Origin: Rhodamnia argentea
Lineage: Eukaryota > Streptophyta > Magnoliopsida > Myrtales > Myrtaceae
Reading direction: 5' to 3'
Length of the DNA: 64,000 bases
Assembly (NCBI RefSeq): GCF_020921035.1
Contig: NC_063151.1
Location: forward strand, 5,084,001-5,148,000
How positions within the stretch are numbered: the first letter of the stretch is position 1; each line of letters begins with the position of its first letter. The notes under the pieces are model-generated. The model was not told where the DNA came from, did not search any database, and saw nothing but the letters and a program-made list of their open reading frames with translations. The translations under genes were made by a program, and so were the position numbers. Positions 26,607 to 38,439 of the stretch are shown here, piece by piece.

Positions 26607-27922
26607 GTCTTTATTTCTCTCCGGCGAGAAGAAACGATTGTCAGAATCGGAGGAAAGATCGGACTCCGGAATCAGGAATTGTGCAGAATGCACTGAAATT
26701 CGAGGGAAGCAGAGAGAGAAAGTTTCACTCTTTTACTCAGGAGCTGATGGATGAATCCTGGGTCGGTGATTACATGAGGGAAGGACAGATGATTCGTGAG
26801 ATGAACTGAATTTGGGAGAGAATCGGCCGAGGTTGCGATTGGGAGATTTTTTGTAAGGAAAACGTGTTGGAGAAATGAGAGAGAAGGCAAATCGTGATTG
26901 GAACGAAACACTGCTCTGCTTCATGAAAACAAAGAACTTGGGTCAACTTTTCAATTAAGTCGAGATATTGACTTTCCTTGACTAGGATAACTTGAAATAA
27001 ACAGCCGACATGATTTCTCTCACCCAACCAAAGTAGTTGCCATAAAAGAGGCAACCGTGTCCTACGAGCATGTCGTCGTGTAATATTTTCACGATTGTAT
27101 GTATTATCTAGCTGCTGACATATACCGCTAAAACGACTTTTTTTTTTTACTTTGATATTTTTATAGAATACATTGATAAGCTCGTTAACTTCGAACATTT
27201 TTATTTTTTTATAACGGGATAAAAAATCTTATGATTTTAATCCTCATATTCCGTAGCGTGTATTTGTCATTTTGATTAATTTTGAAAATTGCCACTCGTC
27301 AATTGAATATTAATGGAGCGAGAAAAGATCCAAATCACTTTTAAAAAGTTGAAAAGTTTAGCATGTCGGATAATCAGTGGGTGCAAAAAAAAAAAAACAA
27401 AAATTGTATTATAAGAGCAAGAATCCGCGACCCGTTTGTGTCGGGATGCACGAACCAACCAATGCCACATCGGATTCTCAGTAAAATATTCATCGTTTTC
27501 CTTCGATCCGTGAGCGGTCGATTACTCAAATTACGTGTAGGCTAAGGTTTGGTGGGGGGGAAGAACATGGTCCTCGTGGTTATAATGACCTGGGAAGTTT
27601 CCCAAGTCCGTCGTTTGGAAAATCCCCCATTTTCATTCTTGCATATTACTCCGAGTCCTCATTTTCCTACTTTTCAACTGTTGATGTTGAGTTGGACCAA
27701 AAAAAAAAAAAAACTGTTGATGTTGAGATTTGTCTTCTTACTTTTCGCACCCTTTGGGCTGGCGGCTTTTACAGACTAACTTTGGTCATTCCACAAATTT
27801 TACACTGCTAGTGTATTCTCTCGAAAACAATTTTTTAATTTTTCCCAGAAGAGAGTTGAAAAACTTAAATAAATGAGTTTGCTGGGATTTTTCAAATTCA
27901 ATGATGACTACCCTAGACATTA
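26607..27922. other. CDPK leader and upstream region, no other gene
   Basis: 26607-26930 probably holds the CDPK 5' leader and the proximal promoter. Further upstream the DNA is AT-rich without a clear TATA box that I can assign. Short open frames are not supported by any recognisable protein. Confidence 0.4.
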
Positions 27923-28543
27923 GGAAAAATTATCAAAAAAGTCATAAACCATTATGTACTTTTACCAATTCGACCATAAACCTTTTAAGTTTGCCGATTC
28001 AGTTCTATACATGTTTATTTTTGCCAATTCAATTTTATTGATCGAAAATCGCTGGCGTGGACGGCGGCGGTTCTATATGGCACCACCGATGCAGGCATAA
28101 ATAATTTCTAATAATATTTTAATTTTTTATTTTCTATTCTTTTTCCTTTTTTTTCTTCTCTTTTTTTCCTTGGCAGAGGTTGAGGCCGAAGGGAAAAAGA
28201 AAAGAAAAAACAAGAAAACATAAAAATAAAAAATATATATTCAAATAATATTATTAAAAATTTGTTCAAGTCCACGCCGGCGGAGGTCCATGCTAGAGGG
28301 AAAAAAGAAAAGAAAAAAATGAAACTAAAAAAATAAAAAAGCAAAAAAAATATTATTAAAATTATCCATATCAGTATCGGCGGTCTACGTAGGATTTCTT
28401 GGCATCTACGTCAACGATTTTTCAACCAAAAAGATTGAATTGGTAAAATATAAACAGGTTTAGGATTAAATCGACGAAATTAAAAGATTTAAAATTGAAT
28501 TGGTAAAAATGTAAAAGGTTTAGGACTTTTTAAATAATTTTTC
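27923..28543. mobile_element. Foldback MITE, 'gtcataaacc' family
   Basis: The left end 'gaaaaattatcaaaaaagtc' has an inverted counterpart at the right end, whose reverse complement reads gaaaaattatttaaaaagtc. Both arms carry repeats of 'ccaattcaattttat' and 'aaaccttttaag' type, in opposite orientation. The core has GC-rich phrases (gtggacggcggcgg) and purine/pyrimidine runs. It is non-coding. Relatives lie at 37129-37512 and 45263-45889, with a half copy at 46230-46390. I could not define a convincing target duplication here. Confidence 0.75.
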
Positions 28544-29969
28544 AGAATTAAAATAGACATCGTCCAATTGTTTCTACGGTGCATTTTTATCCTAAGCCAT
28601 TTGTGTTGGAACAATCAAAAAGCATAATATAGCCACTCGTCCTGACCAATTACCGTGACGCGCATTTGTTGAGACAACGTGCTTTGCAATAACAAAGACA
28701 TCTTGTGATTTTCAAGAACAACGCATCGGGCCCCCCACCCCCCAATCTTCTCCCTCTTTCTTCGCCAAAGACGAGGGATTTGTACTGACACGGTTGGAAC
28801 CTACTGCCCACTGATTATCGCATTGGCCTATTAGGAACTAGAGATTCAAGTGGGTCCCACAACATGCTCGAGCTGTCCCCATCATACGACTTTGTTGTTT
28901 TTTTTCGTTCATCGGTGGAAAAGCACTGTGATTACGTGGCATCGGAGATATTTGGCAAAACGCGTGAACGGCACACAGACAAAAAAAAAAGAAGAAGAAG
29001 AAACCAAAAATGTGTCATTGGCTCGATCTTCGGTCGGGAAGTGGTTGCTTGGTCAAAGGTGTCACCGAGTTGGCGTTTACGCGGTTTTGGATTGAATTGC
29101 GAACGCACGGCCGTCTTTGCGGTCGTGTCGTGCTAACCCCATCGAGAATAATTTCATTTTATTGTTGTCGATGTTACACATAACCCGTCAATGAAATTCG
29201 AGAGTAAAGATACATTTTCTTCAAAATAATTTCATTTTTTTTACATTATTATAGCTGTTAACTTCGAATTATCTTTTCCGTTAGCACGCGCAATACACGC
29301 GACTTCTAAAGGGGTAAAAAATATAGCTCACCTTTTTTTTTTTTTTTTTTGTTGAAGAAAATGTATCTTTTCCTTTAATTGACATAAGAAGTTAATAAAA
29401 ATACAGAAAATGAGAGAAAACTAAATTAATAAAAATACAAATAGTAGAGAAAATAAATATCATTAATACTATAAGGAAATAAGAATTTGTTAATATTTGA
29501 TAAGTATGGCCACTTTGATAGGACTAAAGAAGATATCCTATGAAAAATAAGAATAAATTAGATATAAACAACGGTAAGGGAAGAGGAACACTTATGATTA
29601 ATGAAATAACAAATGGGAGAAGCTGTCTTTTACTTATCGTGATCTCATTAATCGAAAGTTGGCTACAAGATGGCACCCATGGGTGTGTAATTTTTTAAAA
29701 GTAGTATTCCAGTGTGTGATTCTTTAGATTATTGTCAAAAGCACACGGCCAAATTGAGCTTGACCTATCATCCAAATCATCCTCCTAATTCTTTCTCAGT
29801 GGTGCTCAGCTGAATACACTAATCATGTTCATAACTGCCCTATAATCTCGATCACCTTAAGAGGCCTCGCACATCGCTTGAGTAGGAGAAGTTTAGACGA
29901 TCTTTTCATTTATGAAATCTTCCTACTGATTAAGTTTTTTTGTATTGGCTCATTTAACGTATCCCGCTT
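28544..29969. other. Gene-free AT-rich DNA
   Basis: I see no coding region and no repeat I can name, apart from a poly-T run near 29333-29350. Short open frames at 28850-29136 have no family resemblance. Confidence 0.4.
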
Positions 29970-31045
29970 ATAAAATGGTTTACATCTCGAGTTGCTTCCG
30001 TGAGGTTCTAAATCAAAGACAACATATCTAAGGTGAAGAAAGTACACGCAATCGTGAAAAAAGTGGATAATTCATTATACTTATTTATCCACGATCTTCA
30101 AAAAGAGTACCTCTATACTGGAATCCAACGTACAAATGATTAATTGCACGAACAAGGATGTTAAACTAAATTCCAAGTAATTGAGAAAAGTTAACAGACA
30201 GGCACCCATCATAACGAAAATACTAAACCAATTGATTTTGGAGCTTGGGATTCAATACTGGAAGGAAAATTGAAAAAGAGAGAGAGAGAGAGAGAGAGAA
30301 GCAGTTTATCGTAAGAATAATCGAGGGTCTAAATTTTACTTAGGCAAAATATTATAAAAATGATTGCTAGTGAATGTAAGTATGTATAGCATATCATGTC
30401 ATTCCGAGAACCAACTTTATAAATTAGTCTTAATATCTTTAAGAAAATTTTTTAACTATGGACATGAAGTGGATTTTATTTCAAATAATGGCTCAAAGTG
30501 TCATCATTGTTTCATAAAAAGGCCTGACTAATGGCATGTTCGCCATTTACTGTTTGATTTTTTTTTTTTTCTTTTTTTTCTTTCTCTTTTTTTTTTCCTT
30601 CCTTTTTGTCAGTAGCCGTCCATACCGGTTACTAGGGAGGGGTGGGCGGGTCACCCTCATTGGCTGCAACAAAGAAAAAAAAAGGGAGAAAAAATAAAAT
30701 AAAAAAATGACAAGAATGCCCTTGGTTATGCCTTTTTTTTAAAGCAATTCAGGCCCTTATTCGAGAAAACAATAGTACTTTAGGCTTTTATTTGGAATTT
30801 TCCGTATCTTTAATATCATTCCAAACAAAATAAGCCGATGTTGAATTCGGTTTTGGGCCGTGCGAAAGTAACTAGCTCAAGGTTTTGGTTTACTGTTTGG
30901 TAATGGAAAAAATAAAATAAAATGCAGTGTACTTAGTAAAGCTCTTCTCTCGGGCCTAATTGGTAGGCTAAACAGTGTTTGGAAGATGAAAGCCCAGTTG
31001 TCCCCAAAGCATAGTTGGGCTACGAATTTGGATTGTTATGTGGCC
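29970..31045. repeat. Diverged segmental duplicate, partner of 56910-57965
   Basis: Shared phrases in the same order include gttgctt...aaatcaaagac, cttcaaaaagagtac, 'aactttataaattagt', then gtttggaaga.gaaagccca and 'atagttgggct'. Identity is patchy but clearly above chance and co-linear over about 1 kb. This copy lacks the MITE found at 57099-57570. It contains an (AG)n run at about 30277-30299 and a foldback fragment at 30540-30803. No coding sequence was recognised. Confidence 0.75.
30540..30803. mobile_element. Short 'cccttatt' foldback-family fragment
   Basis: It has a T-rich left part, a small GC-rich core (ggaggggtgggcgggtc), then 'caggcccttattcgagaa' and 'aggcttttatttggaatttt'. These arm phrases match the right arms of the elements ending at 1098 and 61272. 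It appears internally shortened. The left boundary is uncertain. Confidence 0.5.
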
Positions 31046-31596
31046 GAGGATAGTTTTGTATACTAGGAAAACTTTATGTTAAATCGTGGCATACCCTCAA
31101 TTTATGCTAGCGAATCTTGGTGGCTGGCCAAGCCGAACTCCATCGTTTCATGGTTGGAAAAAATGTTAAGTTATTTTTAATTTTTTTATCCAATCCGGAT
31201 TTACCCCACCAAAAATCTGAACTTCTTATCCGGCATATATCCGTGTTTATTCGGTCCAAAAGATGTCCCCGAACACTGGATAGAACATTTCCTTATCTTA
31301 TCCAAACTCAAATCCGGACTATCAAACGCAGTGCAAGGGTATTGTCCCTGAAAGGAGCTTTTTTTCCTCATTGTTCTTTTTCTTTTGGTCGATTTTTTTT
31401 TCCCTCTTTGTTCAGTGTGTATATTCTCTGAGTTCGACCAAAAAAAAAAAAAAATCTCTTAGAGAAAAACAAATACCATAAAAAAAAACCCCCAACCATG
31501 CTCCAAACTCTTTTTTCATCAACAAAAACCCAAAAACTTACTGCACAAATACTCTCAACTTTATTTGTGTCCCTAAGAAATCTAAATTTATATACG

Positions 31597-31636
<40 letters not shown>
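31597..31636. repeat. (AT)n microsatellite
   Basis: An uninterrupted alternating AT run of about 35 bases in gene-free DNA. Confidence 0.9.
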
Positions 31637-31638
<2 letters not shown>

Positions 31639-31749
31639 TATTTCAGTTTCATCCGGGGCATATTTGTCACAATGATATAAGTTCGAGGATTTGAGTTATT
31701 TATGGAAAAAAGTTCGGGATATTTGTGTCATAGTGAGCATAATTTAAGA

Positions 31750-32590
31750 ATTTTATGGTATTAACCCAAAAACTATAGTAGAAGTCCGAAAACTTGTCTC
31801 TAAATGTAATCGAGTCCTAAGAATTTTAAAAAGTGCAATCAAATCTAAAAATTTGTCAAATTTACGTGATTAAGTCATTTTGTTAATTCCCCCAATTTGA
31901 TAACAAAAAGGTTAACATGATTTTTTTTTATTTTCACTCTCCTACGTGACGTTAGGGTTAATAAAGCATTAAAACAACGTCGTTTTAATCAAAGTCTCAA
32001 TTTTTTTTTACCTATATTTCAGTTAAATTAGATTAAATATAAAATAACTAAAAGTTTTTCCAAAAAGAAAAAGAAAAAGGGACGCCTTGTCCTCCTTCCG
32101 CCGCATTTTTTTCCCTCTTTGTGTGTGTATTTTTTTAACTTTTAGCCTTTCTTTTAATTTGTCTTTTTTTTTTGTAAGTGCAGAAGTCCTAAAACTTTCC
32201 AAAAGTACAATCAACTTCATAAACTTGTCACGAAAGTGTAATCAAGTCATAAACTATCAAAATGTGCAATCAGGTCTTAAAACTTATCAAATTGATCCAA
32301 TCAAGTCTCGCCATTAATTGCACTTTTAGAAAGTTTTAGAACTCAAATGCACTTTTGTAACAAGTTAAAGGATTTGATTGTATTTTTTGAAAGTTTTAAT
32401 TTTAAGACTTCTAGTGCATTTATCATTATTTTTTTTTAAAACCTAATTAATTAAGATTTGATGCATAAATTAGGATTCGGATAAAAACAAAGTCGTTTTA
32501 GTGCTTTAGTTAAGTTTAACGCCACGTAGGAGAAAGGAAAAAAAATAATATAAAAAGCCATGTTAGCATTTTTTATTAATCAAACTGGAC
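31750..32590. mobile_element. Nested foldback sequences
   Basis: The outer pair: 'ctcctacgtgacgttagg' with 'aaaacaacgtcgtttta' near 31942-31988 is mirrored by aaagtcgttttagt and 'aacgccacgtaggaga' near 32490-32533. The inner pair: 'gcagaagtcctaaaacttt' near 32180 is mirrored by 'aattttaagacttctagtgc' near 32398-32417, with repeats of the type 'gtgcaatcaagtcttaaa' between them. The reading is one palindromic element inserted within another. Ends and target duplications are not resolved. Confidence 0.5.
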
Positions 32591-35584
32591 AGTCTTAAGG
32601 GAAGGACATAAATCGTGTGAGGCGGATTTTGCTTCGCTAGCCCCTGGGTGTGCTACCGAGGCTTCGAGGTCAGCTTTTCCAAAATATTTTATTTAATGAT
32701 AATACTTTGTCATAAGTCAATCCGTAAATGGTTAAATGCGCAGCGGCATGGCATTTTCTAAAATAAAGGCCCTCTTATCTCTCCCTTCTCCGAGCTCAAG
32801 GGCTGGTTTTTTAATCTGATTGGCCTGCGAATTGGAAGTTGCCTGGGCTTCATGGATTGATTAAGAGAGGATTATAATCACCGCGTTAGATAATTGTTTA
32901 AATAAGACAGAGAAGGCCTGAATAAAATTACGAGCAGCATAAAAAATTCAAATTGGCGGCTGGTATTTGAGTGCATTATGTATATTAACTGCACAATGTT
33001 TCACACGAATATGTAATTGAGCGAGTACTAATGACTCTTTCATTAATCAGCTTTGGTTCCATATGGGTTTTTAGCTATTCACCTTGTACATATATGTCAT
33101 CTCTTGGACGACCACATACATTGATCTAACTGTTTATCATAGTCTTTCGATTTCTATGAATACATGACTAGTGCACATATCGCACATTGGTGCTAGGATG
33201 AATATAAATGCTTGCTTGGGCTATATTTGATATAATGAAATGAAGTTGAAACAATAATGTGGATATGAACGAAATAAATGAGGAAAATAATTTGAATTCT
33301 AGTTGGCAACAAATAAACAATTCTATTAGAAAATAACCTTCTTATGGTCGTTGGAGCAATTCAATGTGGTATATTAGACTAAAATAGACTTCGGATATTT
33401 AGCGCGTCTAATTTAATGAGATAAGATTTTCTTTTTCTGAATAAAAGATAAATGTTCTGTAAGTAGTAAAAGAGACTTTAGCACATTTTATGCATTTGAC
33501 TTTTGCAAGAGTTTGGTAAACGAAGTGAAATATTTGACATCCAATTTCATAATCTCAATCACATCACAAACATCTTATTTCACTGAAAATTTCATGATAA
33601 AAGAAAATATTTTTCGTGGAAATTATTTGGAAGGAAAATAGATAGTTTTCATTTGTTTGGTGGTTTATGGAAGCGATTTCCTTCTTGTCAGAAGAAGAAG
33701 TCATTTTCTCAAGTCTAAACGTATTGTTTTCAGTCTAAGGATAACGTTTAGTTTTTTGTCATCCCAATATTGGAAAGTTGGAAAACCATTTCCCAGAGAT
33801 GAATTTTCTTCAAACAAATGGATCATAAACAATACAAGCAATCACTTTTAATAAAATATTTTCCAACTTGTCACGATTTGTACTTGGAGGGTTGGGGGTT
33901 GAGGGAAAGGCGTAGTTGCTTTCATGTTCCGGATGGATACGTCTCAAGGTACTTGTTCATGAGTGCGGATACCAACCAAATCAAGAAAACAACCTAAAAG
34001 ATTGTTAAAGTGATTTGAAAAGCTCGACTTTTCATGGACAGGGGCACTTCCAAAGCCCCATACTTATGGCAATGGTTGAGACATTTCGTTTTAAACAAAG
34101 TTCTTTTGGAGTCTCTACTAACCTTTTTTGGGGGTCAATTATAGAATCCAATCAAGATGGAGGAGGACTGTCTTAGTCCCTACTCAACCAGAGTTCTAAG
34201 TTCTTTTCTTTTGTTTTTTTTTTTGTTGGATCCAGAGTTCTAAGTTTAGGGACTTGCTTATTCTGATATTTCTATTAACGTTCTTTTAGTACCTAATTGG
34301 TTGTTTTTGCCTAAGAGTGATCACATGAAATATGGTTAATTCCCTTTTTGACTCATAATTTGTTTTTTCACCATGCTAAACGTTCATACATTGGGTTTTT
34401 GTAGGTGTCGTTTTCACGCCATTCTATTTTATTTGAGTCTAGAACAGAAAAATAACAATAAAAAGCGGTAAATAAACAATAAATGAAATGAAATAATGGG
34501 CTATTCTAAAACGATAAAGGAAAACCCAAAACTTGTCGGGTATTAATACAATCCGAATGAAAAATCCCGAGACACGGTTGGGGGTACAACAACGAATTAG
34601 ATCGGATTGGACATTGGTCTTAAATCCACTATTCTCCAAGCTCACCTTCACCGCCATGGAATCCTAATGAACAAGAATTCTATACAAAAACTCTATACAA
34701 AATTGCTGATGTATCTACATTAGCACCAAAATTGATTGGGGATTGGATCTCGCATTTTCTTTACAAGAAGTCTGACATAAATTTTGACGAGCATTGGCCT
34801 TACTTTTGTCGGGCACACTGCTTTTTCATGATCCTCTAAGTCTGAATACTATTTTTTCTAGACTTACAACATTTTTTCAACTTTCGCCATCCATCTATTA
34901 TTCTATGCACTAGATGATCTAGCAGACTCAATGAATTTGAGAATTCTTGTGTTTCTGGTTCATCTTTAGTTCATCCTACTTGAGGAATGGTGCTGTCTTC
35001 TTCTTCTTGGAATGGGCAATGATCTCCAATAGGGTTTAAGAAATGAATATACAGTCTCAATTGGGCTATACATGAAATAAAGGCATAGGATAGCAAATCG
35101 AACGCTCTTTATCATCTTAAGACACTTGAATTAAAGTTTGAGTTCAATGCAAAGAAATACTCAAAGAATGATGCTAGTTCAAGCAAGAAATTTTTAACAA
35201 TTTTCTCACCTCGTGTTGCTGCTGATATTACGTCCGTTTGGCCCCGATATAGGATGGTTCCCGACAAGGATAAATAAATGAAACTCCGCTCGAAGGGGAT
35301 TAACAACAGATAACCTATAGTATTTGGGAAAAAATAAATGAATGCCTCCGTTCCTTCGACTATCGTACCTTTTGCGAGAAAACCCTTTACCTTGGGGAAT
35401 GAAGAAGATTACATATCGCTTAATTCGCTAGAGAAAGTAATTGGGATGTGTTTGGAACATGCTTGCCTTTCACCATCTTGTTATGCCCCCATTTCGCACA
35501 TTCGATGCATTCTATGCAATTTATATTCCCCTTTTGAAGTTGGTAAATTAAACATGCAGAAAGAATGTAAAACAATTCAGTTAA
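32591..35584. other. Gene-free DNA with old repeat remnants
   Basis: Around 32930-33130 there are faint matches (gcattatgt, 'ccacatacattgatc') to the duplicated block at 35585-37125. Around 33570-33870 there is a weak inverted pair (aaaatatttttcgtgg against ataaaatattttcc). The rest is AT-rich with no recognisable gene. Confidence 0.4.
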
Positions 35585-37128
35585 ATAATTAACCAGCTAG
35601 ATATAGATACATGTGGCCCACTCACAAATGACAGTGTAGTTTACTTTTACACAATCAATAATCTGAAAATTTTATATAACAGGGTCATTATAATCCTCTC
35701 TGACGTGCGAAAACAACATAAAATGACAGACCAAATTCGAAGAGAATAAGATAGATCGCCACGGGTTAAAAAAAAAATTATGAGCATGGTACCTTGGTGC
35801 AAGCATCGAAAGTCAAGCCGGCAGCGGTTATTGCAGAGTATTAGTATTATGTGTGTTGATTGCACAATCTTTGACAGCTAAAAGGGATTGAGCAAGTATC
35901 CATTTACACAAGTGGAGGAGGATTGGCCAAGCATACGAGACAAGTATCGAGAAATGAAGGGCTTTCAATTATTGACTTCATCACGCAGATTTGGTGCATA
36001 CATCCATCCAGCCCATAGAAAAAGCTCGGAACCACCATAGCAGCCCCAGGCTTTTAGCGCTTATCTCTTGGACCCACCACATACATTGATCCACCTTTTG
36101 TATCGTGATTTTTTATTACATTGTTGTACGTTGCAAGAATTCGGTCTGCCTACGTTGATAGAGTCGAATTTGCCCTTTTGGGGTCTGTCCACGAATCGAG
36201 CCGTGTCTCTCAATTACCATGAATTCAGATTGGAAGTGTACTTTTTGATGGGTTGGGGACATAGAAGTGCTATGGCTCAAATGTGTATGCCAGATTGAAT
36301 GGACCAAAGTTGTATACCAGTACTCTGGCCAAAAAGAAGGAAAAATTATGTACCCGCGCATATGACAAATTTGGCTATAAGAAACTACATGCAACTCTGT
36401 GTGTGGGTAAAACTCGCTCGCGTGAGGTTGAGTCATGTGGCTCGCTCACACGCAAGCTTTTTGCCTTTTACTCGACAATTTGGTATGGCTCGATAAGTGT
36501 AACCGTCCTAATCGTAACAGGTCATGATGGAAGATGCATAAAAGACAAAACGATCAAGGCATAAAAGATGAAGATCGAGGCAAAAAAATATTCGGTCTAG
36601 GCTTCACATATCTAATGTTTTGATGGTTGAGATTACTGAGATAATATCCTTGCACACAGCTGATTTCTGTGAGGCCGAGTCATGTTTGCTTTAGGCGCGA
36701 GTAATTCTAGTACAAGATTCACAAACAATGATGACATGGAGAAACTTTAGGGTAAAATTAGAGACAGATACAAATGTGTCTGCCTTTAGAATGTTTTAGA
36801 GGCGGAGAATAAAAGCTTATAGAGGCAGATAATTATGTCTCTATGATGGCCTTTTTGGTAATGTTGGATCCAGGTGCAGATTGTAAAAGCATAGGAGAAA
36901 AAGTGCGAACAAAATAAATCTATTAGAAATTCAAAAAAAATAAAAAATAAGCATACAGTGCTTGTGTATATGTCGATTCAATTTTGCAAATTAACAAATC
37001 TCAGATTATTATGTATGTATCGATTTTACTTTGCATTTTAGCAAATTTATAACTCTTAAGCATAGATTGCTTATGTATATATCAATACTATCTTCCACTT
37101 TACCAAATCAATTTTAAGGACCGCTTTA
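35585..37128. repeat. Diverged duplicated block, copy 1
   Basis: It is co-linear with 38440-39683 plus 40213-40310. Shared phrases include acacaatc.ttgacagct, 'gtggaggaggattggcca', 'catccagcccatag', 'ggtctgcctacgtt', 'gaatttgcccttttt' type and 'gtttta.aggc' followed by 'taactcttaagcata'. The common sequence is non-coding by eye, perhaps an old transposon without recognisable domains. Copy 1 ends where a foldback MITE begins at 37129. Confidence 0.8.
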
Positions 37129-37249
37129 GGAAAAGTACCAAAAAAGTCATAAACTTTTTTGTATTGGTACCAATTCAGTCCATTCAGCCAATTTTGATTG
37201 AAAATAGTTGACGAGAACGCTGGCCGTCCTCGCTGGCCCTTAGTCAAAT

Positions 37250-37296
<47 letters not shown>

Positions 37297-37512
37297 AGAA
37301 GAAAAATGGAAAAAAGGAAAAAAAAAGTCAGAGAAAATTGCTAAAATATTTCAAAAATTATCCACATGAGCTCCAATTGAGTAGGACGCTCTTCGTTCAC
37401 GTCAACAATTTCCGGCTAGAATTGGCCGGAAGGACTGTAGTGGAAATTCTTTAAAGATTTAGGATAGATTTGTCACCCCTACAATAGGTTTAGGACTTTT
37501 TTTGTAATTATT
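37129..37512. mobile_element. Foldback MITE, 'gtcataaac' family, with (GA)n
   Basis: The left end 'ggaaaagtaccaaaaaagtc' has an inverted match at the right end (aaaaagtcctaaac on the opposite strand). It contains an uninterrupted (GA)n tract at about 37252-37291, so this microsatellite may have spread with the element. It is non-coding. Confidence 0.7.
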
Positions 37513-38439
37513 GTGGATATGTTTTTGTGTTAATTGAAAAGAACTCTCAGTTGTAAAACTTTCTAAATTTAGTTACGTATCTAAAAAATTCAAACATAAT
37601 TACTTTTATCACACTGATTTAAAACTAATTGATCCACTACATCACGTGGACTATTAGTAAATGTATACTTAGAATCAATATTATATTTCTATTGTACATG
37701 GAATAGTCAAAAGAAGGGAAAATTACTTGATGAGTTTCATTGAATACCTGGGTTAAGGAAAAATCCTAGCACTTTTTTTCTAGATAAAACTCATTAATCT
37801 CTTTCACAGCAAATAAAGGGCGGTTTTTTTTTTCTTTTTTTGTTCCGTTGAGGCAAACAATCATCAAATGGCTCGTTCACACGACTGTGCAGAAGTGGTC
37901 AGTTATTCTTACATTCGGACCAAGCAAGGATCAAACATAATCAAATCTCAACAATTTTGAATATGGACATAATTAGTCCGTTACACATCTATCCTTTTTT
38001 TTTTTCCGTATTCCGAATGCATATATATTTTCGGTTTCTGAATTTTGAAGCGAAAAATTGAAAGGAGACATACGGAAACAAACCTAAGCTCTCTTTTGGG
38101 CCATCATTAGGAGATTGATGCATAGTAGTTTGTCTAATAGTCATTACATCGTCAATTTAATTTTGTTCTAACCTTGGCAAATTATGATAACAAGTTGTTA
38201 ATTGCATCTATGTTTCTGTACCTTGGAGAAACGATAGTCAATCTCGTCTTTGACAACAAAAGCGTCATTAAAGCTCAGACACAAATGGACTAACCAGCTA
38301 GAGAACAATGGATGAAGTGTTTTTAGCTAAAGGAAAGGAAGTGATAAAAGAAACTTGGAGTTTTACTAAGTCTATCGACAGTGCAAAGTACGACTTCCAC
38401 GGTCTTACAATTGAAAAATTGACATGCGACAGAGTCTAA
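37513..38439. other. Gene-free spacer between the two duplicated blocks
   Basis: AT-rich DNA with poly-T runs near 37826 and 37997. I see no coding region or recognisable repeat. Confidence 0.4.
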
